Of a stretch of DNA of 64,000 nt, positions 18,832-26,207 are shown in pieces (the first letter of the stretch is position 1; each line of letters starts with the position of its first letter). The notes beneath the pieces were generated by a model. It was not told where the DNA came from. It did no database searches and saw nothing but the letters and a program-made list of their open reading frames with translations. The DNA is from UBA1189 sp045612065 (GTDB lineage: Bacteria; Bacteroidota; Bacteroidia; Bacteroidales; Bacteroidaceae). The position numbers and the translations under genes were made by a program. The DNA lies in NCBI GenBank assembly GCA_045612065.1, contig JAZKYH010000017.1, forward strand, positions 1 to 64,000, in the 5' to 3' direction.

Positions 18832-20061
18832 TTACTTAATTCCATTCCATCGGCCACGCCACACTTCACCATTATCCCACATCACCCACACATATTCACC
18901 ATCTGTGGCAGTAGAGAACGCTCCATCGCGACCTTCAAAATCCTTGGCCAAACTGAATGTACCTTCATTCACCTTCCAAGTCACACCATTATCGCGCGAT
19001 TCGTAGCAAGCACTGAACGCTTCGAGTTCTTCCTTACGGCCACCCTTACTCTTACCACCAAAGGCATACATATTGTCGGCATATTGTATTACAACAAGGT
19101 TATCCAGATTGGGGCAACCATAGACTCTATTACCGTTCGAACCAATCTCTGTCCACTCGGATTCCGTGCTCAGCCTAGTCCACACTTGAGCACAAGTGTC
19201 GGTGGTTTCAGGGGTCGCAACAAAGATATTACGCACGATATCCCCATTCGTATTCAAGGGCTGACAGAACCAAGCTACACCATGGTTTATACCTTTCCCC
19301 GGCAAAAACATAGTCTCATCTCCTTCGCCCACAGCAGTCCATGTGACTGCATCTTTCGAGCAATATGTACCAACCTCAGTATTCAAATAGAAACTATCAT
19401 CTACAAGCAGAGCCGAGAGTCCATCCCCCTCAACTCCGATGCATGGAGTAGTTGTCCAAGAGACTCCATCAGCAATATTTGTTGAAGAAGTGTAATATTC
19501 ACCATCAGCAACACCTATCACATATAAGCAATCGTCCTTCACAAAAGCCTTTTGACTCTCCAAAGCAGGGAAATTAGTACCAACAATCTGCAACCATGTC
19601 GTCTTCTTGGGGTCTACCTGATGTACATTGATGCTCACTTCATAGTCTCGTGAGAATTTCTTGTCATACGATTTCACAAGAAACGTAACAGGATGAGCAA
19701 AATCAATAGAGTCCTCCACAGAGCCCTCTGTTCCATCGGGCTTCAAGTACACGACGCTGCCATCAGCCGTCACACTCACCGCTACATGACTCACATCAGT
19801 GAGATAGGCTATGGAGTCACTATTGTAGACCTTACGTGAGGTCTGGTCGATGGTAAACCTCACAGAGTTACCATCCATCACGGTGGTATATGTAGAGTCT
19901 TTCCCATCCTTCTTGATGGTATGCGTCGTCTTTAAGTCCTTGATGCTGAACGATAGTAATGCCACATCAGAAGACTGCACCACATCATCATTGCCCAAGC
20001 AAGAAGTTATGAGCAGTACACCGATAAGCGGACATAAGAGATTGCTTGCTATTCTTTTCAT
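18832..20061 (-). CDS. DUF6242-like lipoprotein with an N-terminal Ig-like segment and beta-propeller
   Basis: 409 residues. Lipobox at LLITSC (Cys21). The region to about 150 has an Ig/cadherin-like strand pattern (LLSFSIKDLKTTHT, FLVKSYDKKFSRDYEVSINV). From about 155 the chain shows repeated short strands with Trp and Ser/Thr (WTTTPC, VTWTAVGEG, WTRLSTESEWTEIGS, NGVTWKVNEG), the pattern of BNR/Kelch-type beta-propellers. The overall layout is what I associate with DUF6242 in Bacteroides. The function is unknown. It starts a run of closely spaced genes leading into uppS and bamA and has a plausible promoter just upstream. Confidence 0.68.
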   Translation of the reverse strand: MKRIASNLLCPLIGVLLITSCLGNDDVVQSSDVALLSFSIKDLKTTHTIKKDGKDSTYTTVMDGNSVRFTIDQTSRKVYNSDSIAYLTDVSHVAVSVTADGSVVYLKPDGTEGSVEDSIDFAHPVTFLVKSYDKKFSRDYEVSINVHQVDPKKTTWLQIVGTNFPALESQKAFVKDDCLYVIGVADGEYYTSSTNIADGVSWTTTPCIGVEGDGLSALLVDDSFYLNTEVGTYCSKDAVTWTAVGEGDETMFLPGKGINHGVAWFCQPLNTNGDIVRNIFVATPETTDTCAQVWTRLSTESEWTEIGSNGNRVYGCPNLDNLVVIQYADNMYAFGGKSKGGRKEELEAFSACYESRDNGVTWKVNEGTFSLAKDFEGRDGAFSTATDGEYVWVMWDNGEVWRGRWNGIK

Positions 20062-20092
20062 CGTTTCAAATCACTATTATACATTCAAACGA

Positions 20093-20100
20093 CAAAATTA
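20093..20100 (-). promoter_or_regulatory. -7 element upstream of the DUF6242-like/uppS/bamA genes
   Basis: TAATTTTG on the minus strand fits TAnnTTTG and lies about 32 bases before the ATG at 20061, in the 83-base gap after ribD. No matching upstream box was seen. Confidence 0.45.
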
Positions 20101-20144
20101 GCAACAATTTTCCGCTTATGCCCTACTTTTTAAGTTCTTTTATA

Positions 20145-21230
20145 TTAAAAGATGTGTTTTTCGTGCAAAAAATGCGAAATTCGATGACCAAATCCCATGA
20201 TTTCCTCCTTCTGGTGGTCATTTCCGATACATGGAGCCTTCACGCCACCCTCAAGTCTGAAGGGAGCCTCCTCCACGAAGGCCTCATCCCATAATCCATT
20301 GTCTATGAAGCTCTGTAGCAGCACTGCGCCCCCCTCTACGAGCAGCCGTTGCACCTTGTGGTCATAAAGATACTCCATCATCTGTGGCAAGATGTCGCGT
20401 GAAAAATCAAGTAAAACTTGATCAATGTTCCCCTTACCCTTGATATCCCGAAAAACCTCGGTGAATACGACAGTTTCTACCGTTCCGTCAAAGAGTTTCA
20501 GTTTCTCATCAAGCACACCTCTTCTATCCATCACCAAGCGTAAGGGACTATTTCCTGGCCATAGCCGGGTAGTAAGCGAAGGATTATCCAACTCAGCCGT
20601 ACAGCGTCCAACAAGGATAGCATCATTCAAAGAACGCAAACGATGCACACGCATTGCCGTCTCATCCGTCGAGAAGCGCACTGCACCTTCACTACCGTTT
20701 CCATTTACACCATTACTCCGTACCTTATCGATATATCCGTCAGCACTCTGCGCCCATTTTAGTGTTATATAGGGACGCTTCTTACCATGATAAGTGAAAA
20801 AAGCTCGATTTAGCTCCAAACACTCACGTTCTAGTACACCCACAGTAACCTCTACCCCAGCCTCACGCAATTTCTGTATACCCTTACCATCCACTTGGTC
20901 AAAGCTATCGCGACATCCGATGACCACACGAGGTATTCCCTTCTTCACTATCATATCGGCACAAGGTGGAGTCTTGCCATAGTGCGCACAAGGCTCAAGG
21001 CTCACATACATCGTCGCCTCGCTCAACAGCCGCTCATCCTTTACCGATCGCACTGCATTCACCTCAGCATGAGGCCCACCGTACTGGCTGTGATAGCCCT
21101 CACCAATAATCTTTCCTTCGTGCACGATTACTGCCCCCACCATCGGGTTAGGAGCCGCACCAAACCTTCCATTTGCGGCCAACTGTAGACATCGTGCCAT
21201 ATATCGTTCGTCAGTAGTCATCGTAGTCAT
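20145..21230 (-). CDS. ribD: Bifunctional riboflavin biosynthesis deaminase/reductase
   Basis: 361 residues. The N-terminal deaminase domain (about 5-150) has PNPMVGAVIV, the zinc/catalytic motif HAEVNAV, and PCAHYGKTPPCADMIV with the two zinc Cys. The C-terminal reductase domain (about 160-361) starts RPYITLKWAQSADGYI and has a late RLLVEGGAVLLQSFI motif. It carries out the second and third steps of riboflavin synthesis from GTP: deamination of the diaminopyrimidine and reduction of the ribose side chain. It has its own promoter. No FMN riboswitch could be recognised in its leader of about 115 bases. Confidence 0.93.
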   Translation of the reverse strand: MTTMTTDERYMARCLQLAANGRFGAAPNPMVGAVIVHEGKIIGEGYHSQYGGPHAEVNAVRSVKDERLLSEATMYVSLEPCAHYGKTPPCADMIVKKGIPRVVIGCRDSFDQVDGKGIQKLREAGVEVTVGVLERECLELNRAFFTYHGKKRPYITLKWAQSADGYIDKVRSNGVNGNGSEGAVRFSTDETAMRVHRLRSLNDAILVGRCTAELDNPSLTTRLWPGNSPLRLVMDRRGVLDEKLKLFDGTVETVVFTEVFRDIKGKGNIDQVLLDFSRDILPQMMEYLYDHKVQRLLVEGGAVLLQSFIDNGLWDEAFVEEAPFRLEGGVKAPCIGNDHQKEEIMGFGHRISHFLHEKHIF

Positions 21231-21352
21231 TATAATATTCTATTTCCACATCCTGAACCAAGATAGCTATACATCTTTTGGCTATGAACTCTCCATCAGT
21301 TTCATCTCCACCACTGTTCTATTATTGAGATGAAAAGAGTTTTATTCCACCA

Positions 21353-21383
21353 CAAAAGTACAATTTATTCCCCAATCCACAAA
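21353..21383 (-). promoter_or_regulatory. Full Bacteroidetes promoter for ribD
   Basis: On the minus strand, TTTG (21383-21380) is followed after 19 bases by TACTTTTG (21360-21353), an exact fit to TTTG-N19..21-TAnnTTTG. The predicted start lies near 21346, giving a leader of about 115 bases. The stretch between this promoter and ribD (21231-21346) holds no gene. Confidence 0.65.
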
Positions 21384-21402
21384 GAGCCTCATAAAAAGGA
21401 AC

Positions 21403-21431
21403 CTGCATCATTCCGTGTAGAAATGATGCAG
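21403..21431 (-). terminator. Hairpin after the small lipoprotein gene
   Basis: CTGCATCATT (21403-21412) and AATGATGCAG (21422-21431) form a perfect 10-bp stem with a 9-base loop. On the minus strand it is followed by a short T-rich run (TTCCTTTTTA), as a terminator for the 42-residue gene would need. Confidence 0.55.
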
Positions 21432-21491
21432 ATTATACGCCCTTGTTAACCGTTCATCCTTTAAGATCTGCACCAGTAAGCAAAATACAAG

Positions 21492-21620
21492 TTACCTGCA
21501 ATTTCTCAGCGCAGACTCGGGAGGAGTGATTGAACAGCCCTCATCTGTCGGTTCATCATGAACACATGAAACGAACATAAACAATGCCATAGCACACAAT
21601 ACTCTCACAAATATCTTCAT
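21492..21620 (-). CDS. Very small predicted lipoprotein (42 residues)
   Basis: An intact ATG (21620-21618) to TAA frame codes for 42 residues. The first 19 form a lipoprotein signal (MKIFVRVLCAMALFMFVSC; lipobox FVSC), followed by an acidic mature part of only 23 residues (VHDEPTDEGCSITPPESALR and two more). The lipobox and the following hairpin support a real gene. The mature part looks like the start of larger surface lipoproteins, so it could also be the preserved 5' end of a degraded gene. Function unknown. Confidence 0.5.
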   Translation of the reverse strand: MKIFVRVLCAMALFMFVSCVHDEPTDEGCSITPPESALRNCR

Positions 21621-21663
21621 ACCTTGTTATTATCACACACTAATCATTTGAACAAGAGTTTTA

Positions 21664-22980
21664 TTAGTCTCGCATTTCAAGTTCTACGATATAGTCTGTG
21701 CCTGAAGGAACCTCATCGAAGAAGATGGTGATACCCTCCTTTGTGTGCTTAGCCTTCAGTGTCTGCTTGGTCTCGTAGACAAACGCTTTCTTTAACTTAC
21801 TCTGCAGCGGTAAGGTGAGTTCTCTCTCCTGATAGTCGAAGATGTGCACGAAGAGTCGGTTTCCCTTGCGTGTGGTAACACCCCATTCCTGTACGGGGAT
21901 GTCGCCGGCAACGGTGCCGTATATGGTCTCTCCATAGCGGCTGGTCCATTCGCCTATCTCCTTCAGGCGGTCGAGGGCTGCAGAAGGTATCTTGCCATTG
22001 GGCTGGGGACCTACGTTGAGCAGAAGGTTGGCTCCCTTACCCGAAGTGCTCACGAGATAGCGTATCAGTGTCTCGGTGCTCTTGTAGTTTTGGTCTATGA
22101 TCTTGTATCCCCACATGCCGTTCATCGTCTGGCACGTTTCGAGGGGGAGACGGCTCACCTCTTGTCCTGACAGTCCCGCCTTGTTTTCACCAGGTAGGTC
22201 GCGCTCGAAGATCTGTATGTCCTCACCCTCTATAGGACTTTGATGATGGTTATTGCCCACCAGGCACGAGGGTTGCAAGCGGTGGATGAGTTCATATTGC
22301 TCTTTAAGTTGCCAATCAAAGGGGATGGTGTCTTGATCGTGGTCCCACCAGCCGTCAAACCATATTGCACCTACCTCGCCATAGTTAGTCAACAGTTCGG
22401 TGAGTTGACGGTTCATGAACGCATAGTATGCTGGCCAGTCCTCCTTATCGGGGTCTTTGCCTGTGCCGCGCCCTGTTCGCCCAGCAGGGTAGTCGTCGCG
22501 AGTCCAGTCGATGTGCGAATAGTAAAAGTGCAACTTGATGCCTTGGCGATGACATTCATCGGCTAGCTCCTTGATGACGTCGCGTCCGAAGGGTGTAGCA
22601 TCCACGATGTTGTAGTCGGACTGCTCGGTGTCCCACATTGAGAAGCCATCGTGGTGGCGCGAGGTGAAGCAGATATACTTTGCTCCAGCGGACTTGATGG
22701 CGCTCACCCATTCCTTGGCATCAAAACCGATAGGATAGAATGCCGAGGCAGCCTTGGCATACTCCTTGTTGTCGATATTGGCATTGGTCATATACCACTC
22801 GCCTTGGGCAAACATGCTGTATATGCCCCAATGGATGAAGATGCCCAACTTGCTGTCGGCAAACTCTTGCCGTGCCTTGAGATTCTCGGATGTGGGTATG
22901 TAGTGTGCCTGCTCCTGTGCCAGACACGAGAGCGATAGCAGGGCTGATGCCAGTGTCAACAGACTCTTTTTCATATTCAT
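21664..22980 (-). CDS. GH29 alpha-L-fucosidase
   Basis: 438 residues. Signal peptide to about residue 21. The GH29 barrel shows LGIFIHWGIYSMFAQGEWYM (45-64), RHHDGFSMWDTEQSDYN (108-123), a YYSHIDW strand, and the nucleophile Asp209 in GAIWFDGWWDHD. The C-terminal part (about 350-438) is a beta-sandwich. The family removes alpha-linked fucose from host glycans; linkage preference cannot be read here. The second ATG at codon 3 (MKKSLL) is the more usual signal-peptide start. It follows the GH-A-like lipoprotein gene by 30 bases, and that gap contains a 9-base C run next to a 6-base A run. Confidence 0.93.
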   Translation of the reverse strand: MNMKKSLLTLASALLSLSCLAQEQAHYIPTSENLKARQEFADSKLGIFIHWGIYSMFAQGEWYMTNANIDNKEYAKAASAFYPIGFDAKEWVSAIKSAGAKYICFTSRHHDGFSMWDTEQSDYNIVDATPFGRDVIKELADECHRQGIKLHFYYSHIDWTRDDYPAGRTGRGTGKDPDKEDWPAYYAFMNRQLTELLTNYGEVGAIWFDGWWDHDQDTIPFDWQLKEQYELIHRLQPSCLVGNNHHQSPIEGEDIQIFERDLPGENKAGLSGQEVSRLPLETCQTMNGMWGYKIIDQNYKSTETLIRYLVSTSGKGANLLLNVGPQPNGKIPSAALDRLKEIGEWTSRYGETIYGTVAGDIPVQEWGVTTRKGNRLFVHIFDYQERELTLPLQSKLKKAFVYETKQTLKAKHTKEGITIFFDEVPSGTDYIVELEMRD

Positions 22981-22990
22981 ATGTTATGTG

Positions 22991-23005
22991 TTTTTTGGGG
23001 GGGGG
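22991..23005. repeat. Homopolymer tract T6-G9 in the leader of the fucosidase gene
   Basis: Plus strand T6 (22991-22996) then G9 (22997-23005); on the coding strand this is C9 then A6. It ends 11 bases before the fucosidase start. Runs of this length are slippage-prone in many bacteria and could change translation or spacing without altering the protein. Confidence 0.9.
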
Positions 23006-23010
23006 ATGAG

Positions 23011-24318
23011 TTATTTCCAACTGAAGATGCGTATGTCGCCCGCTTCCATAGTGTAGGATGGTGCAACGGGGCTTTCGGTGCCATCTTTGGCTATGTGTAC
23101 GGCTTCGGTGTCGAAGGCTATCTCGAGTGTTGTCTCCTCAGTGCAGCTTCGGTTTACGAATGCGATGTACTGCTTGCCCTTGTTGGTGAAGTATGACACC
23201 ACGGTGCCTCCATTGCCTGTCGCTATCTTGAAGATGCCTGCGGGGTATGTTGTAAGGGGTTTTGTGCCTCTGGGGATGGTTTCTCCGGTGTGCCAGATGT
23301 CCTTGATGTCGGCACCAAGGAATATCGGCTCCATCTGCTTCAATTCTTCGTTGACCTGCTTCACGAGGGGGTATATGTGGGATACTACGGTATCGTTCCA
23401 CACAATGGTGCGTGTCGTGAAGTATTGGAATGCTACGGCACCATACACGAGATTGCTGAAGTGCTGCACGCGCAGGTCGGCAAGCGTGGGTGTGGGATAG
23501 GGGTTGTGGCTTTTGGCAAGAGCGAAACTCCATATCGGGATGTTCGCCTCATTCGCCGCAGTGCGTATGTCCTCGAGATTGTGGTACCAAGCGTCGCGCA
23601 ACACCCTATCGCCATCTTTCATTATGACGGGGTAATAGTCGAATGAAAGGAAAGAGATGGGTACGTTCTTGAGATAGTGCCTCAATGTTTCCAGGTATTT
23701 CTCCTCCACCCAATCGTCCCATCCGTAGTTGGGGAACAGGTTGACATAGCAGGGACGAATGGTGTCGTACTTGTAAATCTCCCTTATTCTCCTGATCATC
23801 TCCGGATATTCAAAGAGTTCGGGCTCGTCCCATACATTGTAGGCATATAGGGAGGGGTGAGCCGACATAGCTTCGACTGCTTTCTCCGTCTGCAATGGGT
23901 TGTGCAGCTCGGGACACTCCAAGATAATCTTCATGCCCGTCTTGTCGCCCAACTCCAATAGGGCTTCGGCCTCCTCCAGCGAATTCAGGCGGTAGTCGAA
24001 ATAGGTGTTGAAGCCCGCCTCGACAAGCAGGCGCATGCGGGTCTCGGCACTGGGGTCGAGATACTCGGGCAACATGTCGTCGACGTAGATATTGATGAGT
24101 TCGTACCAAGAAAGGAATATGAACTCCTCGGGGACCATGATGGGAACACAGGTGCCTGCAGCACTCCCCATAAGGGTGTCCTCTGTAAAAGTATCCTCGG
24201 GGGCGGTATCCTCTGTCGTCGTGTCCGATGGGGGAGCACATGCGCCAACCAACATGGCCATAGCAACATATAACCAAACAGAGATTCTCTTTACGAACGT
24301 TACTGATGAGTCTAACAT
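23011..24318 (-). CDS. Lipoprotein with a GH-A-like TIM barrel (putative glycoside hydrolase)
   Basis: 435 residues. Lipobox at LVGAC (Cys27), then a Thr/Glu/Asp-rich linker (about 28-50). The rest reads as a barrel of the GH-A kind: MRLLVEAGFNTYFDYR, MKIILECPEL, then NVWDEPELFEYPE, where the Asp-Glu-Pro motif sits at the usual acid/base position. FLSFDYYPVIM and IPIWSFALAKS follow. The C-terminal 80 residues form a beta domain. I cannot assign a GH family. A cysteine-anchored surface enzyme acting with the fucosidase on the same glycan is plausible from the 30-base gap between them. The long start at 24318 keeps a complete signal peptide. Confidence 0.65.
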   Translation of the reverse strand: MLDSSVTFVKRISVWLYVAMAMLVGACAPPSDTTTEDTAPEDTFTEDTLMGSAAGTCVPIMVPEEFIFLSWYELINIYVDDMLPEYLDPSAETRMRLLVEAGFNTYFDYRLNSLEEAEALLELGDKTGMKIILECPELHNPLQTEKAVEAMSAHPSLYAYNVWDEPELFEYPEMIRRIREIYKYDTIRPCYVNLFPNYGWDDWVEEKYLETLRHYLKNVPISFLSFDYYPVIMKDGDRVLRDAWYHNLEDIRTAANEANIPIWSFALAKSHNPYPTPTLADLRVQHFSNLVYGAVAFQYFTTRTIVWNDTVVSHIYPLVKQVNEELKQMEPIFLGADIKDIWHTGETIPRGTKPLTTYPAGIFKIATGNGGTVVSYFTNKGKQYIAFVNRSCTEETTLEIAFDTEAVHIAKDGTESPVAPSYTMEAGDIRIFSWK

Positions 24319-24355
24319 GATACTTTATTTTTTAGGTGAATAAAAGGGGACTCAG

Positions 24356-24363
24356 CAAAATTA
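24356..24363 (-). promoter_or_regulatory. Possible -7 element for the two-gene glycosidase operon
   Basis: TAATTTTG on the minus strand, 38 bases before the start at 24318, fits TAnnTTTG. The divergent oxyR promoter lies about 50 bases away, so the two may influence each other. Confidence 0.4.
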
Positions 24364-24408
24364 GTAAACTTTTTCGGATATTCTCTACATCCTTTAACGA
24401 AAAAAATA

Positions 24409-24416
24409 TAACTTTG
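24409..24416 (+). promoter_or_regulatory. -7 element of oxyR
   Basis: TAACTTTG fits TAnnTTTG and lies 42 bases before the oxyR ATG. No clear upstream TTTG was found. Confidence 0.5.
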
Positions 24417-24458
24417 TGATGGTAACTCTACACACTACACTCTAAACACAAAAACTAC

Positions 24459-25385
24459 ATGAACTTACAGCAATTGGAGTATATCGTGGCGCTTGACAAG
24501 CATCGTCACTTTCAGAGAGCGGCCGAGGCGTGTGGCGTAAGCCAACCCACGCTGAGTGCCTTAGTGCAGAAGTTGGAAGAGGAACTCGACCTCACGCTCT
24601 TCGACCGCAAAAGCCACCCCATTGCCCCCACCGATAGTGGTCGCAACGTGATAGACCAAGCACGCGTGATACTATATAACGTAGCCCAACTGAAGGAAAT
24701 GACCCGCTCGGAAAAGGAGATGGAGAGCGGTATGGTGCGCATCGGTGTCATCCCCACGGTGGCGCCTTACGTGTTACCTCGCCTCTTCAAGCAGATGCAG
24801 AAAGATTCGCCACAGATTGAGTTGCGTGCTTTCGAACTTCGTACGGCAGTCATCATCGAGCAATTGCGCAAAGCCGAACTCGACATGGCTATCTTGGCTA
24901 CTCCATTGGAGCAGCCCGACTTCCTCGAGATTCCCCTCTACTATGAGAAGTTTGCCGCCTACGTATCGCCCAGTGAGGAACTCTATGCCAAGGAAGAGAT
25001 TGCTGCCCACGAGATGCCCACCGAGCACCTGTGGGTGCTCAAGGAGGGTCACTGCATGCGTAATCAGGTGTTCAACTTCTGTCAAACCAAGTCGGCCTAT
25101 TCCACCACCTACGAGGCGGGCAGCATCGACACACTCATCAAGATTGTTGACGAAAATGGAGGCTACACCGTAATCCCCGAGTTGCATCTGCCGCTACTAC
25201 ACGATGGTCAGCAGCAACACGTGCGTATGCTGGCTACTCCCACCCCCGTGCGAGAGATTTCGCTTGTCATCCGTCAGGACTATGTACGCGAGCGACTCAT
25301 CAATGCTGTAGCCGATGCAGTGAAAGCCATCATCCCCGACGAGATGCTCGATGCCCGACTGAAAAAGTTTGCAATAAAACTGTAA
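24459..25385 (+). CDS. oxyR: OxyR, hydrogen-peroxide-sensing LysR-type regulator
   Basis: 308 residues. The N-terminal winged helix-turn-helix (1-60, LEYIVALDKHRHFQRAAEAC then VSQPTLSALVQKLEEEL) is followed by the LysR substrate-domain fold. The peroxide-sensing motif is clear: EGHCMRNQVFNFC with Cys199 and Cys208, the same numbers as the redox pair of E. coli OxyR. Oxidation to the disulfide switches the protein to its activating form. The two genes downstream encode thioredoxin and rubredoxin, both redox proteins. Thioredoxin is a candidate for resetting the switch. Confidence 0.93.
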   Translation: MNLQQLEYIVALDKHRHFQRAAEACGVSQPTLSALVQKLEEELDLTLFDRKSHPIAPTDSGRNVIDQARVILYNVAQLKEMTRSEKEMESGMVRIGVIPTVAPYVLPRLFKQMQKDSPQIELRAFELRTAVIIEQLRKAELDMAILATPLEQPDFLEIPLYYEKFAAYVSPSEELYAKEEIAAHEMPTEHLWVLKEGHCMRNQVFNFCQTKSAYSTTYEAGSIDTLIKIVDENGGYTVIPELHLPLLHDGQQQHVRMLATPTPVREISLVIRQDYVRERLINAVADAVKAIIPDEMLDARLKKFAIKL

Positions 25386-25530
25386 AAGCCTCCCCCCTGC
25401 CCCTCCCAAAGGAGGGGTGATACAGGCATCGCGGAAAGAGCAATCATATAGACTTTCTTTAAATTCCCCTCCTTGACTTCGGCCCTTTCGGGCGTCGACC
25501 TAAAGGTTGGAAAGGGTTAGGGGAGGCTTC
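25386..25530. repeat. Nested inverted repeat rich in C and G runs after oxyR
   Basis: The stretch begins AAGCCTCCCC and ends GGGGAGGCTT, forming outer complementary ends. Inside are a CCCCTCC/GGAGGGG hairpin near 25401-25418 and further pyrimidine-rich and purine-rich arms. No coding frame is supported. It looks like a dispersed intergenic repeat of the kind common in Bacteroidetes. It could also end oxyR transcription. Confidence 0.55.
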
Positions 25531-25586
25531 ATCCGAACAAAATCCCCATCCAAACGTTATCATACTGTACTTAAAAGTAGAATAGT

Positions 25587-25970
25587 ATGAACGTTATCAA
25601 CCTTACCGAAAGCGAGTTTATTCAGCATGTGGCCGATTTTCGTGTTCCACATTCGGCATGGCACTACTTCGGCAACCAACCAGCCATCGTCGACTTCTAT
25701 GCCGGCTGGTGTGGACCTTGCCGCGTACTTGCCCCTATACTTGAGGAGTTAGCCGATGTCTACAAAGACCAGATATGTATCTATAAGGTCGACGTAGACA
25801 AGTGTGAATCCTTGGCCGAAGCCTACAACATACGCTCCATCCCTACCACACTATTCATCCCTATGAAGGGACAACCCGTGAAAATGGTGGGCGCCATCTC
25901 GAAGCGCGAACTGGAGCGTCAGATACACGAAGTGTTACTTAAAGACCAACTACACCATGCAGAAGTATAG
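25587..25970 (+). CDS. trxA: Thioredoxin
   Basis: 127 residues. The active site FYAGWCGPCRVLAP (about 37-50) has the classic WCGPC pair. IYKVDVDKCESLAEAYNIRSIPTT carries the cis-proline (SIPT) that packs against it. No signal peptide, so it is cytoplasmic. The N-terminus is about 20 residues longer than a standard thioredoxin. It lies in line with oxyR, about 200 bases downstream of it. Its last 14 bases overlap the rubredoxin gene. Confidence 0.92.
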   Translation: MNVINLTESEFIQHVADFRVPHSAWHYFGNQPAIVDFYAGWCGPCRVLAPILEELADVYKDQICIYKVDVDKCESLAEAYNIRSIPTTLFIPMKGQPVKMVGAISKRELERQIHEVLLKDQLHHAEV

Positions 25971-26121
25971 ATGCACCATATGCGATTGGGTGTACGACCC
26001 CTATGTAGGTGATCCCGAACGCAACATTCCCCCAGGAACTCCCTTCGAAGACCTCCCCGATGACTGGACATGTCCTCTCTGCTTCGCAGGCAAAGAAGAC
26101 TTTGAGCCCTACGAGGAGTAG
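25957..26121 (+). CDS. Rubredoxin
   Basis: 54 residues, the normal length. Both iron-binding knuckles are present: YRCTICDWVYDP (Cys at 6 and 9) and WTCPLCFAGKEDFE (Cys at 39 and 42), with PFEDLPDDWTCP between, as in all rubredoxins. It is a small one-electron carrier used in anaerobes to feed rubrerythrins and similar peroxide- and superoxide-removing enzymes. The ATG lies inside the end of the thioredoxin gene in another frame (14-base overlap), so the two are probably translated together. The link to oxyR suggests an oxidative-stress role. Confidence 0.92.
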   Translation: MQKYRCTICDWVYDPYVGDPERNIPPGTPFEDLPDDWTCPLCFAGKEDFEPYEE

Positions 26122-26156
26122 AGGATTCACATAATACAAATTATTATCTCCAAAAG

Positions 26157-26187
26157 AAATGGGGCGAAACGATGTTCCGCCCCATTT
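26157..26187. terminator. Bidirectional terminator between rubredoxin and the calycin-like gene
   Basis: AAATGGGGCG (26157-26166) pairs with CGCCCCATTT (26178-26187), perfect over 10 bp with an 11-base loop, between two convergent genes. Confidence 0.8.
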
Positions 26188-26207
26188 GCTTATCTATAAT
26201 ACTGATA

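Noticed and set aside
21231..21346. FMN riboswitch in the ribD leader
   Set aside because: The leader lacks the conserved GC-rich helices and loop sequences of the RFN element.
23078..24277. Several 100-155 codon frames on both strands inside the GH-A-like lipoprotein gene
   Set aside because: They overlap each other and the real gene, and their composition (Arg/Pro/His-rich) is that of shadow frames.
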